DNA of 36,539 nt from Bacteroidota bacterium (lineage in GTDB: Bacteria; Bacteroidota; Bacteroidia; Bacteroidales; Rikenellaceae): the NCBI GenBank assembly GCA_023443765.1, contig JAEZTA010000151.1:1-36539 (forward strand). The letters run 5' to 3'. Shown piece after piece: positions 13,318-21,951 of the stretch (its first letter is position 1; each line of letters begins with the position of its first letter). The notes under the pieces were generated by a model. It ran no database searches and was not told where the DNA came from. It worked only from the letters and a program-made list of their open reading frames with translations. The position numbers and the translations under genes were made by a program.

Positions 13318-14736
13318 ATGAAACGACTTACACTTTTATTGCTGTTCTGCGGACTCGTCGCCGCAGTCGCCGCACGCCCGATCCGGGGTACGGTGAAATG
13401 CGACGGGAAGCCCCTGGCAGGCGTCGCCGTCACGGACGGTTACACCTTTGCCGAAAGCAATGCTGAGGGCGCATTCGCGTTCGACGCCGACGACGAAGCC
13501 CTGTTCATCAGCCTCGTGACCCCGTCGGGCTACATCGCACCGACGAAGCAGGGCGTACCGCAGTTCTACCTGCCCTATGCCCCCGCGACGAAACGTTACG
13601 ACTTCGAACTGCTGCCGTGGTCCGCAACCGGGGAAGCCTACGAACTGCTGGCCATCGCCGACCCGCAGCCCAAGACCGAAAAGCATTTCGAGCGTCTTTG
13701 CGCGGAGATCATCCCCTTCCTGCAGGCTGAAACCGCAACCAAAAAAGCGGAGGGCGTACAGCAGGCCGCCATCCTGCTGGGCGACATCGTCTGGGATTCG
13801 CCCGAATTGTTTGAGCGCGTCCGGGAGCAGTTCGCATCGCTCGGAATCCCGGTTTACGGGGTTATCGGCAACCACGACCACGACCTGAAAAAATACACCG
13901 ACCGCGAAGCTACGGAGAACTACCGGTCGTTCTTCGGCCCGACTTATTACGCTTTCGACATGGGCCGGACCCACTACATCGTGCTCGACGACATCATCTA
14001 CCACGGTGGCAAAAAATACGAAGAGCAGATCGACTCCCTGCAACTGCGCTGGGCAGCGGCCTATGCCGAACGCCTGCCGGCCGGATCGCGCGTCTGCATA
14101 GCCATGCACGCCCCGGCCATGAAGGCCTGGAAAGGGAACCTGGTCATGGAGTCGGCAGCGAAGCTGATGGACGCCTTTGCCGGCCGGGAGTTGCATTTCA
14201 TCTCGGGACACACGCACATCAACTCGAACTACGACATCCGCGAAGGGGTCATGGAGCACAACGTCGCCCAAATTTGCGGCAACCTGTGGTACGACCCGAT
14301 CAACAAGGACGGCACACCGAAGGGTTTCCAGCTTTTCCGCGAATGCGGCGGGGATTTCTCGTGGGAATACCAGAGCCTCGACGCTCCCTCGGCCTGGCAG
14401 CTACGGACATGGCAGCCCGGAAAGGCAAAGGAACATCCGGAAAGCGTAGTGGCCAAAATCTGGAACTGGGACCCTTACTGGACCGTCGTCTGGTATGAGG
14501 ACGGCCGTTACCGCGGCTCGATGCAGCGCGTCCAGATGGGCGATCCGGACTATGCGGCCTATCTCGACTCGCTGAAAACCGCCGGGCAGAAGATTGCGAA
14601 GTCGCAATACCTCCGCACCTCCGATTTCTTCTTCAAGGCTCGTCCTTCGGCCTCGGCACAGGTGGTCGATGTGGTTGCCACCGATCGCTTCGGACGCCGT
14701 TATATGCAGCGTATCGACCTCAAAAAGGCCGAATGA
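13318..14736 (+). CDS. secreted calcineurin-like metallophosphoesterase (MetallophosN/C type)
   Basis: 472 aa. Signal peptide at 1-19. Then a small beta-domain (about 20-100) of the kind found before such enzymes in Bacteroidota (MetallophosN; GTVKCDGKPLAGVAVTDG resembles a carboxypeptidase-regulatory fold). The two-metal catalytic core follows: DPQ (115-117), GDIVWD (155-160), GNHDHD (184-189), His264 in AMHAP, and GHTH (297-300). The last 120 residues form a C-terminal beta-domain (MetallophosC). Periplasmic or outer-surface phosphoesterase; substrate unknown. Thirty bases downstream of the transporter gene and probably in its operon, though no functional link is evident. Confidence 0.88.
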   Translation: MKRLTLLLLFCGLVAAVAARPIRGTVKCDGKPLAGVAVTDGYTFAESNAEGAFAFDADDEALFISLVTPSGYIAPTKQGVPQFYLPYAPATKRYDFELLPWSATGEAYELLAIADPQPKTEKHFERLCAEIIPFLQAETATKKAEGVQQAAILLGDIVWDSPELFERVREQFASLGIPVYGVIGNHDHDLKKYTDREATENYRSFFGPTYYAFDMGRTHYIVLDDIIYHGGKKYEEQIDSLQLRWAAAYAERLPAGSRVCIAMHAPAMKAWKGNLVMESAAKLMDAFAGRELHFISGHTHINSNYDIREGVMEHNVAQICGNLWYDPINKDGTPKGFQLFRECGGDFSWEYQSLDAPSAWQLRTWQPGKAKEHPESVVAKIWNWDPYWTVVWYEDGRYRGSMQRVQMGDPDYAAYLDSLKTAGQKIAKSQYLRTSDFFFKARPSASAQVVDVVATDRFGRRYMQRIDLKKAE

Positions 14737-14823
14737 CAGTCGGAACGACAGCCAGCAGGTAAATCCGGACGGCTGCGCAGGAATTTCTGATCTTAAGCGA
14801 ACGAGTTTCGTGCATCACAAAGG

Positions 14824-14861
14824 AACGGGGCGGATGGAAGTACAATTCCATTCGCCCCGTT
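14824..14861. terminator. bidirectional terminator
   Basis: 16-bp stem, 14824-14839 with 14846-14861, one G-T pair, loop GTACAA. Between the convergent phosphoesterase gene and ribH. Bases 14737-14823 hold nothing recognisable. Confidence 0.85.
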
Positions 14862-14897
14862 TAAAGGATGTGCGGGAGTCGCCGCTTAAAGCCGAAA

Positions 14898-15428
14898 TCA
14901 GTTGATGTTGCGGCGGTCGGGTTCGTGGTCGGGCGAAGCAGCCTCCATGTCGATCTGCAGTTTAACCATGTTGACAGCCGTAGCAGCAGCCTCGTCGCCC
15001 TTGTTGCCGTGGCGGCCGCCGCAGCGGTCGAGGGCCTGCTGCATGTCGTTGACCGTCAGCACGCCGAAGGCGATGGGCATATTCCACTGGATTTGCAGCT
15101 GCGTAATGCCCTGCGTCACGCCCTGGCAGATGAAGTCGAAGTGGCGCGTGTCCCCCTGGATAACACATCCGAGGGCGATAACGGCGTCCACGTCGGTATA
15201 CTCCGCGAAGAACTGCGCGCCGAGCGAAAGCTCGAACGTGCCCGGGACATACTTGACCTGAATGTTCATATCGGGGCATCCGGCAGCACGCAACGTACGC
15301 ACGGCACCCTCCAACAGGGCCTCGGTGACCTCGCGGTTCCACTCGGCCACGACGATACCGAACCGCATGTCAGCGGCTGAAGGCAGGGGTGAGTCGAATT
15401 TGGAAAGGTTGTGATTCTTGGTCGCCAT
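14898..15428 (-). CDS. ribH: 6,7-dimethyl-8-ribityllumazine synthase
   Basis: 176 aa, penultimate enzyme of riboflavin synthesis, joining 5-amino-6-ribitylaminouracil with dihydroxybutanone phosphate. Substrate-site residues are visible: WN (30-31), VPGTFE (61-66), GDTRHFD (92-98) with the catalytic His96, PIAFGVLT (118-125) and Arg135. The C-terminal tail (about 150-176) is longer and more charged than usual. Lies nine bases after the TPR gene, so both are probably read from the promoters near 16164-16254. No FMN riboswitch is seen. Confidence 0.95.
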   Translation of the reverse strand: MATKNHNLSKFDSPLPSAADMRFGIVVAEWNREVTEALLEGAVRTLRAAGCPDMNIQVKYVPGTFELSLGAQFFAEYTDVDAVIALGCVIQGDTRHFDFICQGVTQGITQLQIQWNMPIAFGVLTVNDMQQALDRCGGRHGNKGDEAAATAVNMVKLQIDMEAASPDHEPDRRNIN

Positions 15429-15437
15429 CGTCCTTCG

Positions 15438-16121
15438 TTATTTTACGCTGCCGAGCAGTTTTTCCGCATCGCGCGCCTCCATCGAAGCAGGATACGAAGT
15501 CATAATCTCCTCATAGAAGGCAGCAGCTTTCTGCTGGTTGCCCATAGCCTGCTCCGCAAGACCTGCCTTGCGCAGGTACATCGGGGTCGTCAGGTTGTTG
15601 TCGGCGGCCTTCACGGCCTTCTCGTAGAACTTCACTGCCTTGGCATAGTCCTGCTGCTCAACGGCAATGTCGCCCTGCAGGCCATAGTTCTGAGCGTTGA
15701 CCAGCTCTCCGGGAATGCCCTTCAGCTGCGAGAACTTGGCCAGGTATTTGGCGGCGTTCTCCAGGTCGCCCGTACGCAGGTAGCAGATACCTGCATAGTG
15801 CTTGGCAAGGTTACCCGAAGGCGTCGAACCGTACTTCGCGATCACGTCGAGGAAGCCGGCAGCGTTGTCGTTGCCCAGCAGAGCCAGTTCGAAATCGGGG
15901 TTCTCTGCCTCAAAACGGGCCTGTGCCTCGGCGATCATCTCGGCAGCCTTCGTAGCACGGGGCTGGAGGATCAGCGAGCGGTAGCCGAAAACGAGAGCTG
16001 CGGCAACCAGCAGGCCGAGAAAGATGTAAGACATCAGCCGGCCGTTCTTCTCGAAAAAGAGCTCCGTTTTGTTCATTGCTTCGCCGAGGGTTTCCTGTTC
16101 GGCGACGTTCTGCTTTGCCAT
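15438..16121 (-). CDS. membrane-anchored TPR protein (YfgM-like)
   Basis: 227 aa. A cytoplasmic N terminus of about 30 residues, one hydrophobic segment (about 31-52), then a periplasmic domain of tetratricopeptide-like helical repeats (for example AKHYAGICYLRTGDLENAAKYL and NAQNYGLQGDIAVEQQDYAKAVKFY, each spanning part of a repeat). The arrangement matches YfgM-type proteins that assist SecYEG and periplasmic chaperones; that function is inferred. Upstream member of the pair with ribH. Confidence 0.8.
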   Translation of the reverse strand: MAKQNVAEQETLGEAMNKTELFFEKNGRLMSYIFLGLLVAAALVFGYRSLILQPRATKAAEMIAEAQARFEAENPDFELALLGNDNAAGFLDVIAKYGSTPSGNLAKHYAGICYLRTGDLENAAKYLAKFSQLKGIPGELVNAQNYGLQGDIAVEQQDYAKAVKFYEKAVKAADNNLTTPMYLRKAGLAEQAMGNQQKAAAFYEEIMTSYPASMEARDAEKLLGSVK

Positions 16122-16163
16122 ATTACTTATTGAGTTTTAGTTTATAATTCGTACGATAGTTTG

Positions 16164-16171
16164 CAAAGATA
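16164..16171 (-). promoter_or_regulatory. proximal -7 box for TPR-ribH operon
   Basis: TATCTTTG on the minus strand, ending 42 bases before the ATG at 16121. The -33 position has no TTTG. Confidence 0.5.
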
Positions 16172-16246
16172 GCGCAAGCCGCGGGCAGAGGCGAGTTATC
16201 GGGCTCTGCCGAGGCGCAGCCTATCTAAGCCGGAGTGTATTTCCGG

Positions 16247-16254
16247 CAAAGATA
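16247..16254 (-). promoter_or_regulatory. distal -7 box for TPR-ribH operon
   Basis: A second TATCTTTG on the minus strand, with ATTG 19 bases upstream as -33. A transcript would carry a leader of about 120 bases, in which GGCAGAG and CTCTGCC can pair (around 16182-16209). Divergent from recF. Confidence 0.5.
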
Positions 16255-16296
16255 CAAAACTATTCACAATGTGCAATGTCGTGTCCGGATTTTTTG

Positions 16297-16304
16297 TATT
16301 TTTG
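16297..16304 (+). promoter_or_regulatory. recF -7 box, predicted leaderless
   Basis: TATTTTTG fits TAnnTTTG and ends four bases before ATG 16309. It lies between the alternative ATG 16276 and 16309, which argues for the later start. Confidence 0.65.
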
Positions 16305-16308
16305 TCCT

Positions 16309-17475
16309 ATGTATCTGAAGAAAATTGCACTGCTGAATTTCAAAAACATCCCCCAGGAGGAACTCGTGCTGTGCCCCGGCGTAAACTGCCTGGTGGGCGA
16401 CAACGGTGCGGGCAAGACCAATGTGGTGGACGCGGTCTACTACCTGTCGATGTGTAAATCGTCGTTGCAGATGACCGACGGGCAGAGCATACGCCACGGC
16501 GCCGATTTCTTCCTTGTCGAGGGAAGCTACGCGACCGATGCGGGGAAGAGCGAAACGGTGGTGTGCAGTTTTTCGCGCAAAGGCGGAAAGGTGCTCAAGC
16601 GCAACGGCAAGGAGTACGAACGGCTGTCGGACCACGTGGGGCTGATCCCCGCGGTGATCGTGTCGCCGGCCGACAGCGCGCTGATCAGCGATGCCGCGGA
16701 CGAACGCCGCCGCTATCTCAACGCCTTCATTTCGCAGTTGGACCGCGCCTACCTGGGCTCGGTGATGCGCTACAACACCGTACTGGCCGAGCGCAACCGC
16801 CTGCTGAAAACCCGGCCCGACGAAACGATGCTCCAGATTTACGACATGCAGTTGTGCGAGCACGGCAAGGCCATTCACGCCCGGCGGCAGGAGTTCGCCG
16901 AGCGGCTGCAACCCGAAGTGGCGGCATATTACAGCACGCTCTCGGGCGACCGGGAGCAGGTCGAACTGCACTACAAATCGGAACTGAACGAACGCCCGTT
17001 CGAGGAGATTCTGCTCGAAGCGCGGCAGAAGGATATTGTCAACGAATTCACGACCGCAGGCATTCACCGCGACGACCTTGTACTAAAAATCGGGGGTTAC
17101 CCCTTACGCAAATACGGCTCGCAGGGGCAGCAGAAGTCGTTCCTGATCGCCCTCAAACTGGCGCAGTATGCCGTCGTCGCCAAAGCGAAGGGCGAGCGCC
17201 CCATCCTGCTGCTGGACGACTTATTCGACAAGCTCGATGCCGGACGGGTCGAACAACTGATCCGGCTGGTTTCGGACGATACGTTCGGACAGATACTGAT
17301 TACGGACTGCAACCCGACACGACTGAAGCGGATTCTCGACAAGGCTGGCGGGGACTACTCTCTCTTTTCGGTCGCCGAAGGGGGTGTAACGCAGGAGAAA
17401 ACCGCAGCGGAAACTGCTGAAACGGTTCTCCCGGAGCAGCCCGCACAAACTGAATCAACCGACGAACAGCCATGA
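16309..17475 (+). CDS. recF: DNA replication and repair protein RecF
   Basis: 388 aa SMC-like ATPase that, with RecO and RecR, helps load RecA at gaps. N terminus MYLKKIALLNFKN is the standard RecF opening, so the in-frame ATG at 16276 is rejected. Walker A GDNGAGKT (30-37); ABC signature YGSQGQQKS near residue 265; Walker B ILLLDDLFDKLD near residue 300. The last 40 residues are acidic and low-complexity and extend past the usual end. The stop overlaps the next start (ATGA), coupling it to dciA. Confidence 0.95.
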   Translation: MYLKKIALLNFKNIPQEELVLCPGVNCLVGDNGAGKTNVVDAVYYLSMCKSSLQMTDGQSIRHGADFFLVEGSYATDAGKSETVVCSFSRKGGKVLKRNGKEYERLSDHVGLIPAVIVSPADSALISDAADERRRYLNAFISQLDRAYLGSVMRYNTVLAERNRLLKTRPDETMLQIYDMQLCEHGKAIHARRQEFAERLQPEVAAYYSTLSGDREQVELHYKSELNERPFEEILLEARQKDIVNEFTTAGIHRDDLVLKIGGYPLRKYGSQGQQKSFLIALKLAQYAVVAKAKGERPILLLDDLFDKLDAGRVEQLIRLVSDDTFGQILITDCNPTRLKRILDKAGGDYSLFSVAEGGVTQEKTAAETAETVLPEQPAQTESTDEQP

Positions 17476-17762
17476 GACGCACCAAAACCATGCTGATGGG
17501 CGACCTGTTGGAGGAGTTCTTCAAACGCCCCTACATTGCCGCGAAAGTCGCCGAAGGCAAGTTGCCGGATACGTGGCGCGAGGTCGTGGGCGACCGTGCC
17601 GCGGATGTCACCACCGAACTCAGGCTCGAAAAGCACATTCTTTACGTACGCATCCAGTCGAGCGTCCTGCGCTCGGAACTCTTCTACCAGCGCGAGGCGC
17701 TCAAGGAGGAGATCAATCGCCGCTCGGGCGTGAAACTCGTCAACGCCGTCATCGTACGGTAG
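17472..17762 (+). CDS. DUF721/DciA-family protein
   Basis: 96 aa of the DUF721 family, whose DciA members load or support the replicative helicase DnaB in bacteria lacking DnaC. Family features: the TWREVVGDRAADVT segment (Trp-Arg-x-Val-Gly) and LRLEKHILYVRIQSSVLRSELFY, the KH-like core (shown here only as a run of hydrophobic strand plus helix). Overlaps recF by four bases (ATGA), the arrangement common in Bacteroidota. Helicase-loading function in this phylum is inferred from the family. Confidence 0.85.
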   Translation: MRRTKTMLMGDLLEEFFKRPYIAAKVAEGKLPDTWREVVGDRAADVTTELRLEKHILYVRIQSSVLRSELFYQREALKEEINRRSGVKLVNAVIVR

Positions 17763-17799
17763 CGTTCCGGGAAACCATACCTTATAATATATATAGGCA

Positions 17800-17833
17800 A
17801 AAAAAGATGCTCCCCGAAAGGAGCATCTTTTTT
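17800..17833. terminator. bidirectional terminator
   Basis: 14-bp perfect stem AAAAAAGATGCTCC (17800-17813) with GGAGCATCTTTTTT (17820-17833), loop CCGAAA. Between convergent dciA and the OmpA-family gene. Confidence 0.92.
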
Positions 17834-17883
17834 CTTATGCGGGAAGGTCCATTCACAGCCCTTCCCTGTACGACCCGGCCGGC

Positions 17884-19083
17884 TTATTTGATAATCACCG
17901 CGCGGTTGGCCTTCTGGTTGTTCTCGTAAACGTTGGCTGCGTTGCCCTTGCCCTCGTAGGTCAGCTGCTTGGGATTCACTCCGCATTTTACGAGGAAGTC
18001 GTAAACGCTCTTGGCGCGGTTCTCAGCGACCTTCTTGTTACCGGCAGCGGTACCCGTCTGCTGGTCAGCGTGGCCTTCGATGCTGTATACCCGGTCTTTC
18101 GGACCGTCCTTGATCAGATCGGCCATCAGTTCGAGGCGGGTCTTCTCCTTCGGCGTCAGCTTCGACATGCTGTAATCGTAGAAGATGATCGAAGTCGGGT
18201 TCAGGGTGTTCACCTTCTTAGCGGCAGCATCGGCAGCAGCCTTGGCAGCGGCATCGGCGGCAGCCTTGGCAGCAGCGGCCTCGGCCTGTGCAGCCTTCAG
18301 CTTGTTATTCAGGGCTGCATTCTCCGCCTGGGCAGCTGCGAGTGCAGAATTGCCAGCCGACACTGCATCCTGGAAAGCACGGATGTCATCGGCCGTATAG
18401 CCCGGAACACCACGCTCCCAGCCGCGCTGGTTGAAGCGGTAAGTGATACCTGCCGTAGCGGTAAGGCCGGCCAGGTAGGAACCGTTCATCTTCGCGGGGC
18501 AGATGCTCGACTTGGTGAGCAGGCCCTTGAGCTCGATGTTGAAATCGAAGGCCGGCGACAGACGGAACTTGTTGAGCAGACCTGCCGTGAAGGCGAAGTT
18601 CTGGCGCGCACCCGATACGTTCTCACGCTGGCTGCGGTCCGTGAAGTTCGAAGCCATGTAACCGAAACCGGCGAACGGCACGGCATACCACGCACGGTCG
18701 GCACGGTAACCGCCGATCCAGTTCGAAGCGTTAAGCATGAAATCCACGTGTCCGAACATGTACGGCCACGTCATCTTACCGATTTTGGGATCGAAGTTGT
18801 TGAACCATCCGCCCTGCAGCTGAGCGCGGATACCGGCAATCGGGTGTACCCATTTGGTCAGCGACAGGTTGCCCTCGAAACCGAAACGGTCGCCGCGGGG
18901 TCCGAGGTTATCGCCATTGGAAAAGGCAGTGCCTGTTCCGAAACCGGCCGAAATCTCCCAATTATCCCAGAATCCGTTCGACACGAATCCGGCTACGCTC
19001 GGCTTTTTAGGCGTTCCATCAGCAAATGCGGCAGAGGCAAAAGCCACAAGCAAGAAAGTCAAGAATAATTTTCTCATAAACAT
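17884..19083 (-). CDS. OmpA-family outer-membrane protein
   Basis: 399 aa. Signal peptide ending AFA at about residue 21 (the second Met at 19077 is an equally good start). Residues about 30-215 form a beta-barrel rich in aromatic girdle residues and a YRFNQRGW closing strand. An Ala-rich helical linker with heptad-like AAAKAAADAAAK repeats (about 235-290) follows. The C-terminal OmpA domain (about 292-399) carries SIEGHADQQTG and the NKKVAENRAKSVYDFL helix with the Asp/Arg pair that grips peptidoglycan. Anchors the outer membrane to the cell wall. Single gene with its own promoter and terminator; probably highly expressed. Confidence 0.92.
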   Translation of the reverse strand: MFMRKLFLTFLLVAFASAAFADGTPKKPSVAGFVSNGFWDNWEISAGFGTGTAFSNGDNLGPRGDRFGFEGNLSLTKWVHPIAGIRAQLQGGWFNNFDPKIGKMTWPYMFGHVDFMLNASNWIGGYRADRAWYAVPFAGFGYMASNFTDRSQRENVSGARQNFAFTAGLLNKFRLSPAFDFNIELKGLLTKSSICPAKMNGSYLAGLTATAGITYRFNQRGWERGVPGYTADDIRAFQDAVSAGNSALAAAQAENAALNNKLKAAQAEAAAAKAAADAAAKAAADAAAKKVNTLNPTSIIFYDYSMSKLTPKEKTRLELMADLIKDGPKDRVYSIEGHADQQTGTAAGNKKVAENRAKSVYDFLVKCGVNPKQLTYEGKGNAANVYENNQKANRAVIIK

Positions 19084-19122
19084 AACATCTTTAATACTTT
19101 AATACGTCTCACATACTTGTTG

Positions 19123-19130
19123 TAAAAGTA
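19123..19130 (-). promoter_or_regulatory. -7 box of OmpA-family gene
   Basis: TACTTTTA on the minus strand, one base off TAnnTTTG, about 40 bases before the start codon. TTG lies about 23 bases upstream. Confidence 0.5.
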
Positions 19131-19189
19131 AGCATTTTTTCACAAAAACCATTCAATTCCGGTCGAAAAAGCAGAAAAAATAAACTTTT

Positions 19190-19230
19190 GGGGCTAAAAA
19201 AGCCCCGGACGCCTAAACATCGGGGCTTTT
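19190..19230 (-). terminator. nrdJ terminator with competing stem
   Basis: AAAAGCCCCG (19198-19207) pairs with CGGGGCTTTT (19221-19230), 13-base loop; the minus-strand read ends in T residues. GGGGCT at 19190-19195 can instead pair with AGCCCC (19201-19206), so two hairpins exclude each other. Confidence 0.8.
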
Positions 19231-19258
19231 CAGAACACAAATCAGGTTGTTTCAGCCA

Positions 19259-21811
19259 TTATCCGCACTTGGAATAGCCACAGGCCATGCAGGTCAGACA
19301 GCCGTTTTGGTAGGCCATATTCTCCTGTCCGCAGCTCGGACACTTGCCCTTGGACTTCGTACCGTCGACAATATACTGTTTCAGCGCACGGCACACGCCC
19401 GTCTTCCACGTGTTGATCGACTCGCTGTCCAGGTGCAGGGATTCGATCAGCGACACGGTCTTCTCGATCGGCATTCCATGGCGCAGCACGCCCGAGATGA
19501 GTTTGGCGTAATTCCAGAACTCCTCGTTGAACAGGCGCGAGATGCCGCCGATGGTGTTCGTATAGCCGTAACGGTCGGTATACTGGAAGTCATAACGTTT
19601 CGTGCCATCCTCCTCGCGGACCTTGATGATGAAGCCTTTCTTGATCTTCGGGGGAATGAACATCGCATCCTCCTCGATCTTACCCGTGAAGACCTCGTAG
19701 GGGCGCCCGTCCTGCAGGCCCACGAAAGCAATCCAATCCTCCGTGCCGTTCTTAAAACGCACGATGTCGGCCGGGATCGACCTGGGACGCTTCTGCACCT
19801 CGCCGGGATGCTCCTCGCACTTCTTCCTGTTCTTGGAGTTCTTCTCCAGCAGCACGCCGTCACGGCAGCCGTCGCGGTAAACCGTGACGCCCTTACAGCC
19901 GCACTCCCAGGCCGTGCGGTAAACATCGGCCACCAGCGCCTCCGAAACGTTGTTCGGCAGGTTTACCGTCACAGAGATCGAGTGGTCCACCCATTTCTGG
20001 ATGGCGCCCTGCATCTTGACCTTGGCCACCCAGTCGATGTCGTTGGCCGTAGCGCCGTGGTAGGGCGACGCGGCGACCCACTTATCCAGTTCGGCATCGG
20101 AAATTGTAGCGAGTTTCGACGTGTCGTATCCGTTCGCCTCCAGCCACTTGACGAAATTGTGGTGGTAGACGTTGTACTCCTGGAACTTCTCACCCGTTTC
20201 GTCCTCGTAATCGACGTGGGTATCCACGTCCGAAGGATTGATCTTGCGGCGGCGTTTGTAGACCGTGCGGAACACCGGTTCGATGCCCGACGTGGTCTGC
20301 GACATGAGCGACGTAGTGCCTGTGGGGGCAATGGTCAGCATGGCGATATTGCGGCGGCCCACCCTGGCCATCTCCTCGTAGAGCGCCGGATCGGCCTCGC
20401 GGATGCGGGCAATCATGGGGTTGTTCGCCTCCCTGGCAGCATCGTAGACCGGGAAGGCGCCGCGCTCGGCAGCCATCTTCACCGAAGCCCCGTAAGCGGC
20501 AAGGGCGAGCGCTTTCTGCACCTCGACGGCGAAGTCGGTCGCCTCCTGCGTTCCGTAGCGCAGGCCCAGAGCGGCGAGCATATCGCCCTCGGCCGTGATA
20601 CCCAGGCCGGTACGACGGCCCTTCTGCGCCATTTCGCGGATTTTCTTCCACAGTTCCAGCTCCACGCGACGCACGTCCATATCTTCGGGGTCTTCCTCGA
20701 TCTTCAGGATAATCTGCTCGACCTTCTCCAGTTCGAGGTCGATGATGTCGTCCATCATGTGCATCGCCTTGTTCACATGGTCGCGGAACTTGTCGAAATT
20801 GAATTTCGCATCGCTCTTGAACGGGTTGTCCACATAGCTCAGCAGGTTCATCGCCAGCAGGCGGCACGAGTCGTAGGGACAGAGCGGAATCTCGCCGCAG
20901 GGGTTGGTCGAAACCGTCACGAAACCGTCGTCGGCATAGCAGTCGGGGATGCTTTCGCGGATGATCGTATCCCAGAACAGCACGCCCGGCTCGGCCGATT
21001 TCCACGCATTGTGGATGATCTTCTCCCAGAGTTTTTTGGCGTCAATATCCTGTTCGTATTTGGGTTTGTCCGACTTGATCGGGAACTGCTGGTGGTATTT
21101 CTTGCCGGCAAGGGCCGCGCGCATGAATTCGTCGTCGATCTTGATCGAGACGTTGGCGCCCGTCACCTTGCCCGTATCGACCTTAGCATCGATAAACCGT
21201 TCGGCATCAGGGTGCTTGATCGACAGCGACAGCATCAGCGCGCCGCGCCGTCCGTCTTGCGCCACCTCGCGCGTCGAGTTGGAATAGCGTTCCATGAAGG
21301 GCACGATGCCCGTCGACGTGAGCGCCGAGTTCAGCACCGGGCTGCCCGTGGGGCGGATGTGCGAAAGGTCGTGGCCCACACCGCCGCGGCGTTTCATCAG
21401 CTGCACCTGCTCCTCGTCCATGCGGAAGATGCCGCCGTAGGAGTCTGCAGGATGCTTGTGGCCGATCACGAAGCAGTTCGACAGCGAAGCCACCTGGAAA
21501 TTATTGCCGATGCCGGTCATCGGGCCGCCCTGCGGAATAACGTAGCGAAAATGATCGAGCAGGGCGAAGGCCTCCTCTTTGGAGAGGGGATTCGGGTATT
21601 TCTTCTCGATGCGTTCGATTTCGGAAGCGATGCGCTCGTGCATCTCGCGCGGCGACTTTTCGTAAATGTTCCCGAAAGAATCCTTTAGGGCATACTTGCT
21701 GACCCACACCGTGGCGGCGAGGTCGTCCCCGTCGAAATACTTCTTCGACTCGGCAACCGCATCGTTATAATTGACTTTCTGCGGCGTGTCGGCTTTGGTG
21801 ACTTTTGACAT
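19259..21811 (-). CDS. nrdJ: adenosylcobalamin-dependent (class II) ribonucleotide reductase
   Basis: 850 aa. Reduces ribonucleotides to deoxyribonucleotides using a coenzyme-B12-derived thiyl radical, independent of oxygen. Catalytic-barrel motifs: SNCFV with Cys113, the NPCGE loop (303-307) with Asn, Cys and Glu, and APTGTTS later in the barrel. A TSCPD-type segment (about 720-790) follows. The C-terminal end has CPSCG and CLTCMACG cysteines for zinc or reductant exchange. An upstream in-frame Met adds 18 residues, but MSKVTKADTP is more typical and that start is chosen. No cobalamin riboswitch is visible before the gene. Single-gene unit. Confidence 0.93.
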   Translation of the reverse strand: MSKVTKADTPQKVNYNDAVAESKKYFDGDDLAATVWVSKYALKDSFGNIYEKSPREMHERIASEIERIEKKYPNPLSKEEAFALLDHFRYVIPQGGPMTGIGNNFQVASLSNCFVIGHKHPADSYGGIFRMDEEQVQLMKRRGGVGHDLSHIRPTGSPVLNSALTSTGIVPFMERYSNSTREVAQDGRRGALMLSLSIKHPDAERFIDAKVDTGKVTGANVSIKIDDEFMRAALAGKKYHQQFPIKSDKPKYEQDIDAKKLWEKIIHNAWKSAEPGVLFWDTIIRESIPDCYADDGFVTVSTNPCGEIPLCPYDSCRLLAMNLLSYVDNPFKSDAKFNFDKFRDHVNKAMHMMDDIIDLELEKVEQIILKIEEDPEDMDVRRVELELWKKIREMAQKGRRTGLGITAEGDMLAALGLRYGTQEATDFAVEVQKALALAAYGASVKMAAERGAFPVYDAAREANNPMIARIREADPALYEEMARVGRRNIAMLTIAPTGTTSLMSQTTSGIEPVFRTVYKRRRKINPSDVDTHVDYEDETGEKFQEYNVYHHNFVKWLEANGYDTSKLATISDAELDKWVAASPYHGATANDIDWVAKVKMQGAIQKWVDHSISVTVNLPNNVSEALVADVYRTAWECGCKGVTVYRDGCRDGVLLEKNSKNRKKCEEHPGEVQKRPRSIPADIVRFKNGTEDWIAFVGLQDGRPYEVFTGKIEEDAMFIPPKIKKGFIIKVREEDGTKRYDFQYTDRYGYTNTIGGISRLFNEEFWNYAKLISGVLRHGMPIEKTVSLIESLHLDSESINTWKTGVCRALKQYIVDGTKSKGKCPSCGQENMAYQNGCLTCMACGYSKCG

Positions 21812-21951
21812 AACTATTCTCTGTGTTGTTTTTCGATTTTTCGATTTTGGCGTCACTGCGGGCAAAACCCGGTTCTACAAAATTGACTCTTTTCCGGCTA
21901 AAAAACCAGTCTCAGGGGTCAAACTTATTCACAAATTATCTACAAAAAAAG

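Noticed and set aside
15429..15437. FMN riboswitch controlling ribH
   Set aside because: Neither the nine-base gap before ribH nor the leader of the TPR gene shows the RFN element.
16276..16308. Upstream ATG of recF
   Set aside because: It adds MSCPDFLYFCP, unlike any RecF N terminus, and lies before the -7 box.
18185..18400. Ala-rich plus-strand frame over the OmpA linker
   Set aside because: It is a low-complexity shadow of the Ala-rich coiled coil on the minus strand.
19247..21688. 813-aa open frame antisense to nrdJ
   Set aside because: The opposite strand encodes a complete, motif-rich NrdJ. The antisense frame is an effect of GC-rich codon use and has no recognisable domain. The same applies to long antisense frames over clpB (5722-7359), dnaX (8214-10061), tyrS (10236-11561) and fumarase (28061-29821).
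21812..21900. Possible cobalamin riboswitch before the B12-dependent nrdJ
   Set aside because: I looked for the B12 box and the surrounding conserved core; only a short CAGTGACGCC similarity was found and the leader is too short.
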